31,036 nt of DNA, from the IMG/VR virus record IMGVR_UViG_3300027771_000062, positions 1 to 31,036 of that record; one strand, 5' to 3'. The position numbers and the translations under genes are program-made. The stretch is from a virus. Positions 1-8,155 of the stretch are shown one piece after another. Positions within the stretch are counted from its first letter, which is position 1. Each line of letters opens with the position of its first letter. The notes beneath the pieces are model-generated. The model searched no databases, had not been told where the DNA came from, and was given only the letters and a program-made list of their open reading frames with translations.

Positions 1-1
1 C

Positions 2-2971
2 GTCATTGGTAGAACCGAGAGAGGCCCGGCGATGGTGCCCCATCAAGTAAACTCTTTTGCAGAGTTTGTTAACGTGTTCGGAAATCCAATTCCAGGGCAG
101 ATAAACACTGATGTCTGGAGAGACGGGAATTATTCGGCACCTACATATGCAGCATACGCGGCCCAAGCTTGGTTGACAAATAACTCCCCTGTTACGGTCG
201 TTAGACTGTTAGGAGCAGAAAATGCAAAGGGCACCGGCACAGGTGCCGCTCTAGCGGGCTGGGCAACTGATAATGAAATCAAAGCAGCGGGCGAAGCGAA
301 CGTCATCGGCGGCGGCGGAGCGTATGGTATTTGGCTGATCGATAGCGGCTCGAATGCAAATGCTACGGCAAATTCATCGTCGCCTTTCGTTTTTGGTCCC
401 GGTGTCACTGGAACCTTGGGGGCCATTATCTACACAAGAGATGGATGCCCACAGCTAACTGGCTCGACTCCAGCGGTTAGTGGAGTCACCGATGTCCACC
501 TCGGGTCCCTGTCTTTCCCGGACGTCACCGGGTCTTCTGTTTGGGTAAAATCCCTCACGGATAAGACATTCCGCTTGATAATGATGGCAGGTGCCAGTGA
601 CGCGGCTGCTACCGCGTCTACGGATGTTGTATTTAATTTTGATAGAAACTCGAATAAGTACATCAGAAAAGTATTGAACACTAATCCTATTTTGACGAAC
701 ACAACCATTACGACAAAAACAGCAGAGAACTATTGGGTAGGAGAGACTTTCGAGAGAGAGGTATACACTAAATGTTCCGGTACTGTTCAGTTTGCTGCTA
801 TTTTGCCAATGGCACAGAACGGAACTGCGGCCAACCAGTGGCAAGAACACTACTATTCAATGAGAAGGTCTAAAACTGGCTGGTTTATTGGCCAGGATCT
901 TAGAGCCACAGCGGGAAGCGCGGTTGAAGCTAACAATGTGTTGAGCCCTGTGTACAGCCCAGAGAGTATGCAAAAACTATTCCGAATTCATTCTCTAGGA
1001 TGGGGAGAGTGGAACCAAAATAATATAAAAATTTCTATTGAGGGAATCGCGGCAACAACCAACAACTCTAACCCTTATGGGCTCTTCTCGGTAAGAGTTA
1101 GAAAAATAGAAGATAATGACGGCGCCCTCAAGACTGTAGAGCTTTACGAGAACTGTTCTCTCAATCCTAGCTCTGAAAACTACATCGGTAGAAAAATTGG
1201 CGATAGATACGTCGAATGGGACGAGGATACTAAAAGATATATAAACTATGGCAGTTACGACAACAACTCTAACTTTATTAGAGTTGAAATTAATACGGAT
1301 GTAGACGATGCTACAACAGACCCAGCTTACTTGCCTTATGGCGTGTATGGGCATCCTAAGTTTTTATCGTGGAGATTTATCTCTGGTACCACTGGCCCGA
1401 TCAAGGTGGGCGCAGGTGTTGTTTCCGGAACGGTAGACTATGTTAACACTTACGTTTCTTCATTTGTCGGCGGAGTAACGTCTTTCATTCCAGGCGGACA
1501 GTATAGTCCAATTGCATCGGGCGATAAAAGCTGGATCGGTCTTACACCATCGGGAAGTCTTACAGCCGACGCCACCTACTCGAAAATGTCACAAACATCG
1601 GGCGCTCACGCTCCGTTCGACTTCCCTTCTGTCGCATTGAGATCGGGTGCCCTAGACGGCAACATCCAAAGTCCAAGACAGGCATATTTCGGAGCAGACT
1701 TGCTTAGAAAACAGGGCGGCGTCTTTTATAACGACTTTGACAAATCAAACAGAGATATTATAAGGTCGTTACCTGAGAGTCATAAGGATAGTGAGGTCGT
1801 AGCCAATGAGATTGGATGGTCTTGGGTTTTCTCCTTAGACGATTTAAGTTCTTCTGCTGGCAATTCTGTTGATTATACTTCTGGCAGCCGCGCGACTGGT
1901 CGTTCAATTACAGCAGGTTCTGGATCATGGCAAGATGTACTTTCTGCCGGATACAACAAGTTTACGACCATTCTTTACGGAGGGTTTGACGGATTAAGAA
2001 TTAATGAGTCCGAGCCATTTAGAAATACATTCACTAGCGATGGCACCGAACTAAACAACTATGCCTATAACTCTATCAAGAGAGCCATTGACAGTGCCAA
2101 GGATCCTGAAGTTGTCGATTACAATCTGGCCTTGGCTCCTGGAGTTACTACTAGCGGACTAACCGGCCATATGGTTAATGTCTGTGAAGACCGTGGCGAT
2201 GCGCTTGCGGTTATCGATCTTGCGGGTGGCTATGTCCCTCACACAGAGAATGCATCGACGCAGGCCAACCGCCTGGGTAGCGTAAAATCGACGGTAAACA
2301 GCCTAAACAATCGCGGTCTCAACTCAAGCTATGGATGTGCATACTATCCATGGGTCCAGATGAGAGACACTCTAAACAACGCTAATGTATGGATGCCGCC
2401 TTCTGTTGCCGCCCTCGGCGCTATGTCTAACTCTGAGAGAAAACAGGAGCTATGGTTTGCTCCAGCAGGGTTTAATAGAGGAGGTCTCTCGAAGGGAGAC
2501 GCTGGAATTCCTGTAGTTGGGGTTTCTGAGAAATTAACTTCTGATGATCGCGACACTCTTTATGATGCGAACATCAATCCGATTGCATCATTTCCGAACG
2601 AGGGCATTGTAATCTTCGGGCAGAAGACGCTACAGGTTACACCTTCTTCTCTAGACAGAATCAACGTCAGAAGACTGATGATTTATGTCAAAAAGAGCAT
2701 TTCGGGAATGGCCAATCGTGTTCTGTTCGACCAGAACACGATTACAACATGGAACAGGTTTACTGGAAAGGTTAATCCGTTCTTGGCTAGCATCAAAGCT
2801 AGATTCGGTCTGGATGACTTCAAGGTTGTGCTAGACAGCACCACCACAACTCCTGACCTAGTTGATAGAAATATCATTTATGCGAAGATCTTCTTGAAGC
2901 CTACAAAGGCTGTAGAATATATCGCTATTGACTTCACAATTACTAATAGTGGAGCATCTTTCGAAGATTAA
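2..2971 (+). CDS. Contractile tail sheath protein (5' end outside window)
   Basis: Forms the contractile sheath around the tail tube. The frame is already open at base 2. The residues before the first in-window ATG (base 32) read VIGRTERGPA and continue into MVP...SFAEFVNVFG, which is the typical N-terminal signature of phage sheath proteins. The ATG at 32 is therefore internal, and a few tens of residues probably lie upstream. The C-terminus (NIIYAKIFLKPTKAVEYIAI, then DFTITNSG) matches the conserved sheath end, in which the last strand exchanges with neighbouring subunits. At about 990 visible residues it is much longer than T4 gp18 (659), so the middle, roughly residues 100-700, probably holds inserted surface domains. 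The tube gene follows after 44 bases, the usual sheath-tube order. The identity is clear from both ends; the function of the extra central sequence is not known. Confidence 0.93.
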   Translation, partial: VIGRTERGPAMVPHQVNSFAEFVNVFGNPIPGQINTDVWRDGNYSAPTYAAYAAQAWLTNNSPVTVVRLLGAENAKGTGTGAALAGWATDNEIKAAGEANVIGGGGAYGIWLIDSGSNANATANSSSPFVFGPGVTGTLGAIIYTRDGCPQLTGSTPAVSGVTDVHLGSLSFPDVTGSSVWVKSLTDKTFRLIMMAGASDAAATASTDVVFNFDRNSNKYIRKVLNTNPILTNTTITTKTAENYWVGETFEREVYTKCSGTVQFAAILPMAQNGTAANQWQEHYYSMRRSKTGWFIGQDLRATAGSAVEANNVLSPVYSPESMQKLFRIHSLGWGEWNQNNIKISIEGIAATTNNSNPYGLFSVRVRKIEDNDGALKTVELYENCSLNPSSENYIGRKIGDRYVEWDEDTKRYINYGSYDNNSNFIRVEINTDVDDATTDPAYLPYGVYGHPKFLSWRFISGTTGPIKVGAGVVSGTVDYVNTYVSSFVGGVTSFIPGGQYSPIASGDKSWIGLTPSGSLTADATYSKMSQTSGAHAPFDFPSVALRSGALDGNIQSPRQAYFGADLLRKQGGVFYNDFDKSNRDIIRSLPESHKDSEVVANEIGWSWVFSLDDLSSSAGNSVDYTSGSRATGRSITAGSGSWQDVLSAGYNKFTTILYGGFDGLRINESEPFRNTFTSDGTELNNYAYNSIKRAIDSAKDPEVVDYNLALAPGVTTSGLTGHMVNVCEDRGDALAVIDLAGGYVPHTENASTQANRLGSVKSTVNSLNNRGLNSSYGCAYYPWVQMRDTLNNANVWMPPSVAALGAMSNSERKQELWFAPAGFNRGGLSKGDAGIPVVGVSEKLTSDDRDTLYDANINPIASFPNEGIVIFGQKTLQVTPSSLDRINVRRLMIYVKKSISGMANRVLFDQNTITTWNRFTGKVNPFLASIKARFGLDDFKVVLDSTTTTPDLVDRNIIYAKIFLKPTKAVEYIAIDFTITNSGASFED

Positions 2972-2985
2972 AACAAAACAAACAT

Positions 2986-2992
2986 CTATTTA
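2986..2992 (+). promoter_or_regulatory. CTATTTA motif upstream of the tube gene
   Basis: CTATTTA lies 23 bases before the tube gene start, in a 44-base A/T-rich gap, just ahead of the ribosome binding site GAGGAG. The same 7-mer recurs at 4631, 16968 and 29460, each time in a short gap before a gene. It could be the core of a phage late promoter, as T4 late promoters use a lone TATAAATA, or an A/U-rich translation enhancer. No -35 element is evident. This is inference from recurrence only. Confidence 0.35.
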
Positions 2993-3015
2993 AGTTATAG
3001 AGGAGAATTAGCAAC

Positions 3016-3558
3016 ATGGGGTCAACTTCATTCTGGTCAGACCAGAGCATCGAGCCAAAGAGAAAATCAAGATTTATTTTATCACTCGGTGGTATCGAGC
3101 ACTGGATTGTAAAGTCCGGAGCAAAGCCAAGCTTTGACATCAATGTTACCGAACATACTTATTTGAATCACAAGTTTTACTATCCCGGAACCGTTACTTG
3201 GAATGAAATCGAAGTTGTATTAGTTGACCCTCTTCAACCTGACTCAACAGCAACTATGTACGAAGTACTCCTTAAATCGGGCTACATTCCCCCTACGAGC
3301 CAAGGTGAAGCAGAATCTGGCACCGTGTCTAAGAAGAATGCAACAGAGGTTATGAACGAGGTGACGATTTCGCACGTAGGGCCGGGTGGAGTGAATGATA
3401 TTCTTGACACATGGACATTAAAGAACACATTTGTCTCCAGGGTGAACTGGGGAGATCTGAGCTATGAGGATGATAGTCTTGTTGACATTACTGTTGGCTT
3501 AAGATATGATTTTGCTACATACGAAACAACAAGTTCGCCTTCAAGCGGAACTGAGTAA
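3016..3558 (+). CDS. Major tail tube protein (T4 gp19-like)
   Basis: Builds the inner tube through which DNA passes. The 180-residue length is close to T4 gp19 (163). The order of features fits the gp19-like family: an N-terminal FWSDQ segment, a beta-rich core with the IEHWIVKSGAKPSF and LNHKFYYPGTVTWNEIEV segments, a tail-tube style FVSRVNWGDLSYEDDSLVDI stretch, and the closing LRYDFATYE. The last ten or so residues are Ser/Pro-rich and probably disordered. The ATG is preceded by GAGGAG about ten bases upstream. It lies directly after the sheath gene and before the chaperone pair, as in other myoviruses. The stop codon lies within a tandem octamer repeat. Confidence 0.88.
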   Translation: MGSTSFWSDQSIEPKRKSRFILSLGGIEHWIVKSGAKPSFDINVTEHTYLNHKFYYPGTVTWNEIEVVLVDPLQPDSTATMYEVLLKSGYIPPTSQGEAESGTVSKKNATEVMNEVTISHVGPGGVNDILDTWTLKNTFVSRVNWGDLSYEDDSLVDITVGLRYDFATYETTSSPSSGTE

Positions 3559-3572
3559 CTGAGTAACTGAGA
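3549..3572 (+). repeat. Three tandem octamers across the tube gene stop codon
   Basis: AACTGAGT, AACTGAGT and AACTGAGA follow one another without a gap. The first contributes the TAA stop of the tube gene. Because the unit is 8 bases long, the later copies place stop signals in other frames. It is probably a slippage product; a role as a multi-frame stop is conjecture. Confidence 0.8.
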
Positions 3573-3595
3573 ACTAATAAACTAACGAGGTAAAC

Positions 3596-4444
3596 ATGAG
3601 TTCAAGCAGGAATGAGGCCCGAACGAACATCCCAACAGATGTTCCGGAGCCTCAAACCCGAGCACAGCAAGGAGATCCTCTTTCCTTCGCTGTCCCAACA
3701 GAATTGGTAGACATCCCTTCGAGGGGCAAATTCTATCCAGAGGAACACCCATTACATAACGTAGAAACGGTGGAAATGCGTTTTATGACGGCGAAGGAAG
3801 AGGATATCCTCACGTCGCAGTCTCTGATTAAGAAGGGCATAGTGGTCGATAGACTACTACAGAGCTTAATCGTTGATAAACGCATCAACCTAGAACGCCT
3901 GCTCATAGGGGATAAGAACGCCCTAGTGGTGGCGGCCAGGATCAGCGGATACGGCAATGAATATGAAACACGGGTCTCTTGTCCTGCGTGTGATAGCCCT
4001 GTAGATTTTATGTTCGATTTAGATGAAATCGATATTAAAGAATTCGAAGAGGACGAAGACCTCATGGTCAGTCTGACCGAGAATAACACCTTTAGGGTAG
4101 AGTTACCTAGGAGTAGGGCAATAGTTGAGGTTAAACCTCTAACTGGCGCTGACGAAAGGTTTATCACCCAACAAGGGGAAAAGCGGAAGAAGAATAAGTT
4201 GTCTGGGAACGCGCTGACAACGCAGCTTAAACGAATGATCTGTTCGGTGAACGGAGAAGACGATCAGGGGTCGATAAGTAAGTTTGTTGACTCCCTCCCG
4301 GCCTTCGACTCTAGATTTTTGAGAGGGGCATACACTAGTTTTGTTCCTGATATAGATATGAAACAAGATTTTACTTGCTCTGAATGTAACCACGAGCAAA
4401 CAATGGAGGTGCCGCTCACAGCGGACTTCTTTTGGCCTAGATAA
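3596..4444 (+). CDS. Baseplate hub assembly chaperone, T4 gp26-like
   Basis: Resembles the T4 gp26 baseplate family, which acts in hub and tape-measure assembly rather than in the mature virion. The signature sits at about residues 38-90: a VDIPSRGKFYPEEHPL stretch, then a VEMRFMTAKEEDILTSQSLI stretch followed by KKGIVVDRLLQ. Two CxxC pairs (C129/C132 and C261/C264) would fit a structural zinc site. The 282-residue length is somewhat above T4 gp26 (208). A ribosome binding site, CGAGG, lies shortly before the ATG. It sits between the tube and tape-measure genes, the place where tail assembly chaperone pairs of other phages are found. The next reading frame begins across its stop codon and has no normal start, so part of the product may be made as a longer frameshifted form. 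Confidence 0.82.
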   Translation: MSSSRNEARTNIPTDVPEPQTRAQQGDPLSFAVPTELVDIPSRGKFYPEEHPLHNVETVEMRFMTAKEEDILTSQSLIKKGIVVDRLLQSLIVDKRINLERLLIGDKNALVVAARISGYGNEYETRVSCPACDSPVDFMFDLDEIDIKEFEEDEDLMVSLTENNTFRVELPRSRAIVEVKPLTGADERFITQQGEKRKKNKLSGNALTTQLKRMICSVNGEDDQGSISKFVDSLPAFDSRFLRGAYTSFVPDIDMKQDFTCSECNHEQTMEVPLTADFFWPR

Positions 4445-4445
4445 C
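4430..4445 (+). promoter_or_regulatory. Candidate +1 frameshift site at the end of the gp26-like gene
   Basis: The gene ends TTC TTT TGG CCT AGA TAA C. The Phe codon TTT at 4430-4432 can re-pair perfectly after a +1 slip to TTT at 4431-4433. The following frame then reads GGC CTA GAT AAC and continues into the gp51-like protein. The stop codon is followed by C, a weak termination context also found at the E. coli prfB frameshift. A GGAGG lies at 4405-4409, about 20 bases upstream, which is further than the stimulating sequence of prfB. The exact slip codon is a guess. Confidence 0.4.
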
Positions 4446-4619
4446 ACTTATATAGAAAATGTATACGAGCAAATCTTCTTCTTAAAATATCATGGGCACT
4501 GGTCCTTTATTGAAGTTTATAACCTGCCGATAAAAATACGTGCATGGTTTCTTCATCGTCTTACCAAACAAATTGACAAAGAAAATAAAGCAATGGAGAA
4601 GGCCACAAAGGCTAAATAA
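4434..4619 (+). CDS. gp51-like tail/baseplate assembly protein without a standard start codon
   Basis: The frame ending in TAA at 4617-4619 encodes a convincing small protein. It runs from about DNTYIENVYEQIFFLKYHGH through WSFIEVYNLPIKIRAWFLHR and a charged helical end. This resembles the short gp51-type protein that follows gp26 in T4-like marine phages (recalled, not searched). The frame is open back to 4362, after TGA at 4359-4361. It contains no ATG, GTG or TTG before the conserved part, and the first Met codon, at 4593, is near the end. The given start assumes a +1 frameshift at TTT in the upstream gene. A non-standard start such as ATA at 4452, or a one-base assembly error, would also explain it. 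Its place before the tape-measure gene fits a chaperone role. Confidence 0.6.
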   Translation, partial: GLDNTYIENVYEQIFFLKYHGHWSFIEVYNLPIKIRAWFLHRLTKQIDKENKAMEKATKAK

Positions 4620-4630
4620 TTTGTTATAAA

Positions 4631-4637
4631 CTATTTA
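4631..4637 (+). promoter_or_regulatory. CTATTTA motif before a small tail-region gene
   Basis: This is a second CTATTTA copy, 18 bases before the ATG at 4656 and 5 bases before the ribosome binding site AAGGAG. It lies in the 3' arm of an A/T-rich inverted repeat, CTAAATA (4612-4618) with TATTTAG (4636-4642). That repeat makes an alternative reading as a weak hairpin possible. Confidence 0.35.
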
Positions 4638-4655
4638 TTTAGAAGGAGCCCGATA

Positions 4656-4976
4656 ATGGAAGAAAAAGTAATTGATTTAGGCGCAGCAAAAAGATCTACG
4701 GAGCTAAATGAAGGCTTCTTAGAAGCTTTTGGCTATTTCGCGGAAATGGGCCTAAAAAGGTTATTCGGTTATGATCTCGGGATTCCTCTCAAATTAAAGG
4801 GAACGCCCTCGGAGATCAAATCCTTCACAAACGCTCTAAGCAGTGAAAAGAAATATATGGAAGCTTATAAAAATCACGGTTTGTCGGATTCTAGAACATT
4901 AAACAACAAGGGCCTTCTTGATAAGGCAGTCACCAAGTTTCAAAGCGCTACCGGTCTGAAGTGGCCTTTCAAATAG
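4656..4976 (+). CDS. Small protein of unknown function between chaperone and tape measure
   Basis: A 106-residue soluble protein with no recognised domain. The N-terminus (EEKVIDLGAAKRSTELNEGF) is followed by an amphipathic stretch, FLEAFGYFAEMGLKRLFGYD. A mainly helical C-terminal half is rich in Lys and Ser and ends in LKWPFK. There is no signal peptide or membrane segment and no Cys. A strong ribosome binding site, AAGGAG, lies seven bases before the ATG, and a CTATTTA motif precedes it. The position just ahead of the tape-measure gene suggests a small tail or hub assembly factor, but nothing in the sequence itself proves this. Confidence 0.75.
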   Translation: MEEKVIDLGAAKRSTELNEGFLEAFGYFAEMGLKRLFGYDLGIPLKLKGTPSEIKSFTNALSSEKKYMEAYKNHGLSDSRTLNNKGLLDKAVTKFQSATGLKWPFK

Positions 4977-4987
4977 GAGGGTAACTT

Positions 4988-6976
4988 TTGGCTGAAGATA
5001 ATGAAATAACAAATACATCGATCGAACAGAAGCAAAAGTTTCTCGACATATCAGACCAGCAGGCTAAGGTTAACCGAGAACTATCGGCTTCTTATGCTAA
5101 TCAGATAATAGAGATGCAGAAACTCGTCGAAGCGGGCACAGAACAGAAGGATAACTTGGACGCCCTACTCGCCTTAAAGGATAAGCATGTTAAAAAGATG
5201 GCAGAAGAGGGAGCAGCCTACAAGAAGGTACAAGCCGAGATAACTGCAATAAATAAGAAGATGTCCGAAATGGAAGACGTCGGTAAGACGGCTGCCAAGA
5301 ACCTAAGAGATTTATCGAGAGCTTTCGGGGTTCCTAAGAATTTTGAAAAGAGCTTGACCGGCTCAATTATTAAACTAGCATCGCTAAACAAAGAAAGCAA
5401 AGAAGGTCAGAAGGCGCTTGGAAAATTTAGAGACGAGATGAAAGAGGGCTTTAGTGCTGGTAATATAAGCATGTCAATTATGGGTGCTGCGATGACTGCG
5501 ATGCAAGATGCGGCCATGTTCCTTTTTAAGAACCTAAAAGACGTTGCGATCGAGTTTGATGAGATGAGGGCCAGTATAAATAAAAGTATTCTTAGCGCGG
5601 AAGCCTATGTTGATATCGCCAAGCAAACATCAATAGAGAATATGCGCCTCGGTGTTACGGCAGATGTGGCCGGAGAGGCCACTAGTGCAATTGCAAAAAA
5701 CATGGACCTTGCGTCGGATACTAACAAAGTGTTCGCAAAACAACTTGGGGAAACTGTTTCAAAGATGTCTGTACTGGGAGCAGACACCTCACAGACAACC
5801 AAGGTCCTTTCCTTCTTTCAAAGAGGGTTAAAACAAACAGCGGCGCAGACGAATCAGATGGCGCTTAGAGTCCAAAAGTTGGCCTCGGGCTTGAAGATAG
5901 GTTTGGGAGAAGCTTTCGACCAACTAAATACTGCTCTGCCCACCTTAGCTGCTCACGGCGACGGTATGACTGAAATATTCGAAGATCTGGCAACGCAAGC
6001 AAGGGCCACTGGGGTCTCCATGCAGACATTGCTGGGAGTAGCTGGTAAATTTGATCAATTCCAGTCAGGGGCACAGTCAGTGGCAGCTTTGAACGCCATG
6101 CTTGGAGGGGCCTACTTAAACTCCACAGAACTTGTAAGAATGTCTGAGAATGAAAGGCTAAAAACAATCATAGCCACGGTCCAAGCACAGAAGGGCGCCT
6201 TTAAAGACATGGATCGATATGAGAAAAAATATATCGCCAATGCTGTTGGAATAACCGACATGGCAGAAGCCAATAAATTATTTGGTATGAGTGTGAACGA
6301 GTACGACGGTTACGCGGCACAAGTAGATAAGGCGAAAGCCAGCCAAGAGGCCCTTGATAAAGCAACGGCTAAGGCAATTCCGGTACTAAAGAGCCTACAA
6401 TTAGCTGTAGCGGAGTTTGTTGCCGATTATGGAGACCTAATCCAAGATGTCCTGGAAGGCACTCTAGACCTAGCGAAAAGCTTTTTGAAATGGAGAGACG
6501 AAGGAGCGAAGTTCTGGTCCAAATGGGGACTAACGATAACCGCAGTACTTTCGGGTGTGACCCTCTTCTTCGGTTACCTAGCAGTCAAGGTTATTGCCCT
6601 TCAGGCAGCCCTACTCACGCTGGCCCCTGCGGCGGCTAGTATTGCAGGAGCCCTTGGAACGGTTGCGGTGGCAGGGGGTGGAGCGGCAGCGGCTGGTGCA
6701 GCGGCAGGGGGTGGAGCGGCGGTAGCAGCCGGAGGAGCAACTATACTACCAATTCTTGCCGGAATTGCGCTAGTGGCAGCAGCAGCCTATGGAGCTTACC
6801 AACTCTTTGAAGGAAATGATCGAGCGACTCCCGCAACGGCGCAAGCCCAGAGAGGTAACCAGGGGGATTTTGTAATAGACAACGCAACCCTGAACCTCAC
6901 TTTCAGTGCAGAAGAGACGGTGAGAATATCGAAGACACTTACAAGCGTTGGCTTAAAAGCTAACGGGATGACATAG
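4988..6976 (+). CDS. Tail tape measure protein (TTG start)
   Basis: Sets tail length and is threaded through the tube during assembly. The 662 residues show the usual layout. A Lys/Glu-rich coiled-coil N-terminal part (about 1-130) is followed by a long helical body with an AKNMDLASDTNKVFAKQLGE type region. Near residues 510-615 there is a strongly hydrophobic, Gly/Ala-rich stretch (TITAVLSGVTLFFGYLAVKV onward), and then a polar C-terminus. Hydrophobic segments of this kind are common in tape measures and are linked to membrane passage of DNA. By the rule of about 1.5 angstrom per residue it predicts a tail near 100 nm. The start is TTG at 4988, supported by AGGAGGG ending about six bases upstream; the stop codon of the previous gene lies in the same sequence. 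The Gly/Ala part contains an 18-base direct repeat. Confidence 0.85.
   Translation: MAEDNEITNTSIEQKQKFLDISDQQAKVNRELSASYANQIIEMQKLVEAGTEQKDNLDALLALKDKHVKKMAEEGAAYKKVQAEITAINKKMSEMEDVGKTAAKNLRDLSRAFGVPKNFEKSLTGSIIKLASLNKESKEGQKALGKFRDEMKEGFSAGNISMSIMGAAMTAMQDAAMFLFKNLKDVAIEFDEMRASINKSILSAEAYVDIAKQTSIENMRLGVTADVAGEATSAIAKNMDLASDTNKVFAKQLGETVSKMSVLGADTSQTTKVLSFFQRGLKQTAAQTNQMALRVQKLASGLKIGLGEAFDQLNTALPTLAAHGDGMTEIFEDLATQARATGVSMQTLLGVAGKFDQFQSGAQSVAALNAMLGGAYLNSTELVRMSENERLKTIIATVQAQKGAFKDMDRYEKKYIANAVGITDMAEANKLFGMSVNEYDGYAAQVDKAKASQEALDKATAKAIPVLKSLQLAVAEFVADYGDLIQDVLEGTLDLAKSFLKWRDEGAKFWSKWGLTITAVLSGVTLFFGYLAVKVIALQAALLTLAPAAASIAGALGTVAVAGGGAAAAGAAAGGGAAVAAGGATILPILAGIALVAAAAYGAYQLFEGNDRATPATAQAQRGNQGDFVIDNATLNLTFSAEETVRISKTLTSVGLKANGMT
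6670..6720 (+). repeat. 18-base direct repeat in the tape-measure Gly/Ala segment
   Basis: GGCAGGGGGTGGAGCGGC occurs at 6670-6687 and 6703-6720. The 33-base spacing equals 11 codons, so the frame is kept. It encodes repeated AGGGAA units. Recombination between the copies would add or remove 11 residues without a frameshift. Confidence 0.9.
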
Positions 6977-6986
6977 GGGACAAAAG

Positions 6987-7802
6987 ATGGCAAAAGGAGA
7001 CAACTTCCAATGGTTCGATAAAGGAGCCGACGCTAGCGATAATCTAGGGAATAAAGGCCAGTTTATAGAGTTTTATCAAGTCCCTAGCATGGAGTCTGTC
7101 CGGTTCAAAGCTTTTGTGGCACAATACGAAGACGCATATAAAAGCACTTGGCAACGAACACCTGTCTTCGGTAAGATGGACCCAATCCATACGTTTCAAC
7201 ATACGCAGAGGGTAATTAATCTTTCTTGGGAAGTCCTAGCTGGATCTCTTGAGGAAGCTACCGAAAACCAAAGAAAACTGTCTCTACTTGTTCAGATGTT
7301 ATATCCATCTTACGAAGGCTCGGCAGCGGGCGGGAAGAGGGTAAAGACAGCACCAATTTTTAAAGTAAAATTTATGAATCTAATAACGGACGCCTCAGTC
7401 TCGTCGCAATCGTCGGGGGCAGAAACAGGGGGTGCTGTTTGTACAATAGACGGATTTAGCCACTCCCCTACAATGGAAAGTGGGCACTTTATATCGGACG
7501 GGGCGCTGTTTCCAAAAAACTTTAAGATGCAATGCACAATGCACGTTTTACACACTCATGACGTCGGCTGGAATAGAGCGGGTGAGTTCGAAGAAACCAA
7601 CTTCCCATACGGGTCGGATGATTCAGTTTTAACTGATGCATCGTTTTCTATGGGAGAAATAGTTAAGCAAAACGAAGATGGAACCTACCAGGCAGCAACA
7701 GTCTCGTTGCCGAAGGCGCTTAGAAAAGGACAGGGCTCAAACAATAAATTCTTGGAACCAGGGGCGTGGAAAGAGATGCACGGTATACCGGAAGAAGAAT
7801 AG
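6987..7802 (+). CDS. Baseplate/tail-tube cap candidate (gp48/gp54 position)
   Basis: A 271-residue protein without a signal peptide or membrane segment. It contains FKAFVAQYEDAYKSTWQRTP followed by VFGKMDPIHTFQHTQRVINL, then APIFKVKFMNLI, a GFSHSPTMESGHF segment and CTMHVLHTHDVGWNRAG. This pattern resembles proteins of T4-like environmental phages annotated at the tube-initiator or baseplate position (gp48/gp54); that is recalled resemblance, not a search result. It lies directly after the tape measure and before the gp53-like gene, as expected for a protein that joins the tube to the baseplate. The start ATG is preceded by GGGGAC and follows the tape-measure stop by ten bases. The acidic C-terminus ends EEE. 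Structural role likely, exact T4 counterpart uncertain. Confidence 0.6.
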   Translation: MAKGDNFQWFDKGADASDNLGNKGQFIEFYQVPSMESVRFKAFVAQYEDAYKSTWQRTPVFGKMDPIHTFQHTQRVINLSWEVLAGSLEEATENQRKLSLLVQMLYPSYEGSAAGGKRVKTAPIFKVKFMNLITDASVSSQSSGAETGGAVCTIDGFSHSPTMESGHFISDGALFPKNFKMQCTMHVLHTHDVGWNRAGEFEETNFPYGSDDSVLTDASFSMGEIVKQNEDGTYQAATVSLPKALRKGQGSNNKFLEPGAWKEMHGIPEEE

Positions 7803-7815
7803 GATACATTAAACA

Positions 7816-8154
7816 ATGGGTGTTAGATACGACAACAGAGAAACTATAAAAGTATTAAAAAACTATTACAAATCAGCTTTGGGTAATAGAAATCTTAAAG
7901 ACTTAACAATTTTTAAGACTCCCACACTAAATTACCCGACTGATGCGCAGGTTAGCGGCTTGAACCTAATACGACACACTTGGTCCACGGGGGATCGGTT
8001 TTATAAACTATCTTATAAGCACTATGGAGACCAGGAACTATGGTGGGTGATAGCACTCTTTAATCAAAAACCTACCGAGTCTCACTTAAGTCTTGGAGAC
8101 ACTATTTCAATACCTCTAAACTTAGACTTAATACTAGAAATATTGGGAGTTTAA
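7816..8154 (+). CDS. Baseplate wedge protein gp53-like / LysM-like
   Basis: The C-terminal half (about residues 50-105) has a LysM-like pattern. It reads HTWSTGDRFYKLSYKHYGDQ, then ELWWVIALFNQ, and ends GDTISIPLNL. This matches both the T4 gp53 wedge family and the related tail protein X fold, in which a small LysM-type module mediates contacts within the baseplate. The 112-residue length is shorter than T4 gp53 (196). No signal peptide is present, which fits a virion part rather than a lysin. It follows the tube-cap candidate by 13 bases and precedes a very large structural gene by one base. Confidence 0.72.
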   Translation: MGVRYDNRETIKVLKNYYKSALGNRNLKDLTIFKTPTLNYPTDAQVSGLNLIRHTWSTGDRFYKLSYKHYGDQELWWVIALFNQKPTESHLSLGDTISIPLNLDLILEILGV

Positions 8155-8155
8155 T

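Noticed and set aside
130-426. Minus-strand open frame of about 98 codons inside the sheath gene, and similar frames up to about 164 codons elsewhere
   Set aside because: They are opposite strongly coding plus-strand genes, have low-complexity composition, and show no ribosome binding site or recognisable protein pattern.
1736-1768. TTGACA with A/T-rich downstream sequence inside the sheath gene
   Set aside because: Spacing and -10 match are poor and it lies inside an essential coding frame; most likely chance.
4459-4485. ATG at 4459 as a start for the gp51-like protein
   Set aside because: It is in another frame and reaches a stop after eight codons, so it cannot make the conserved protein.
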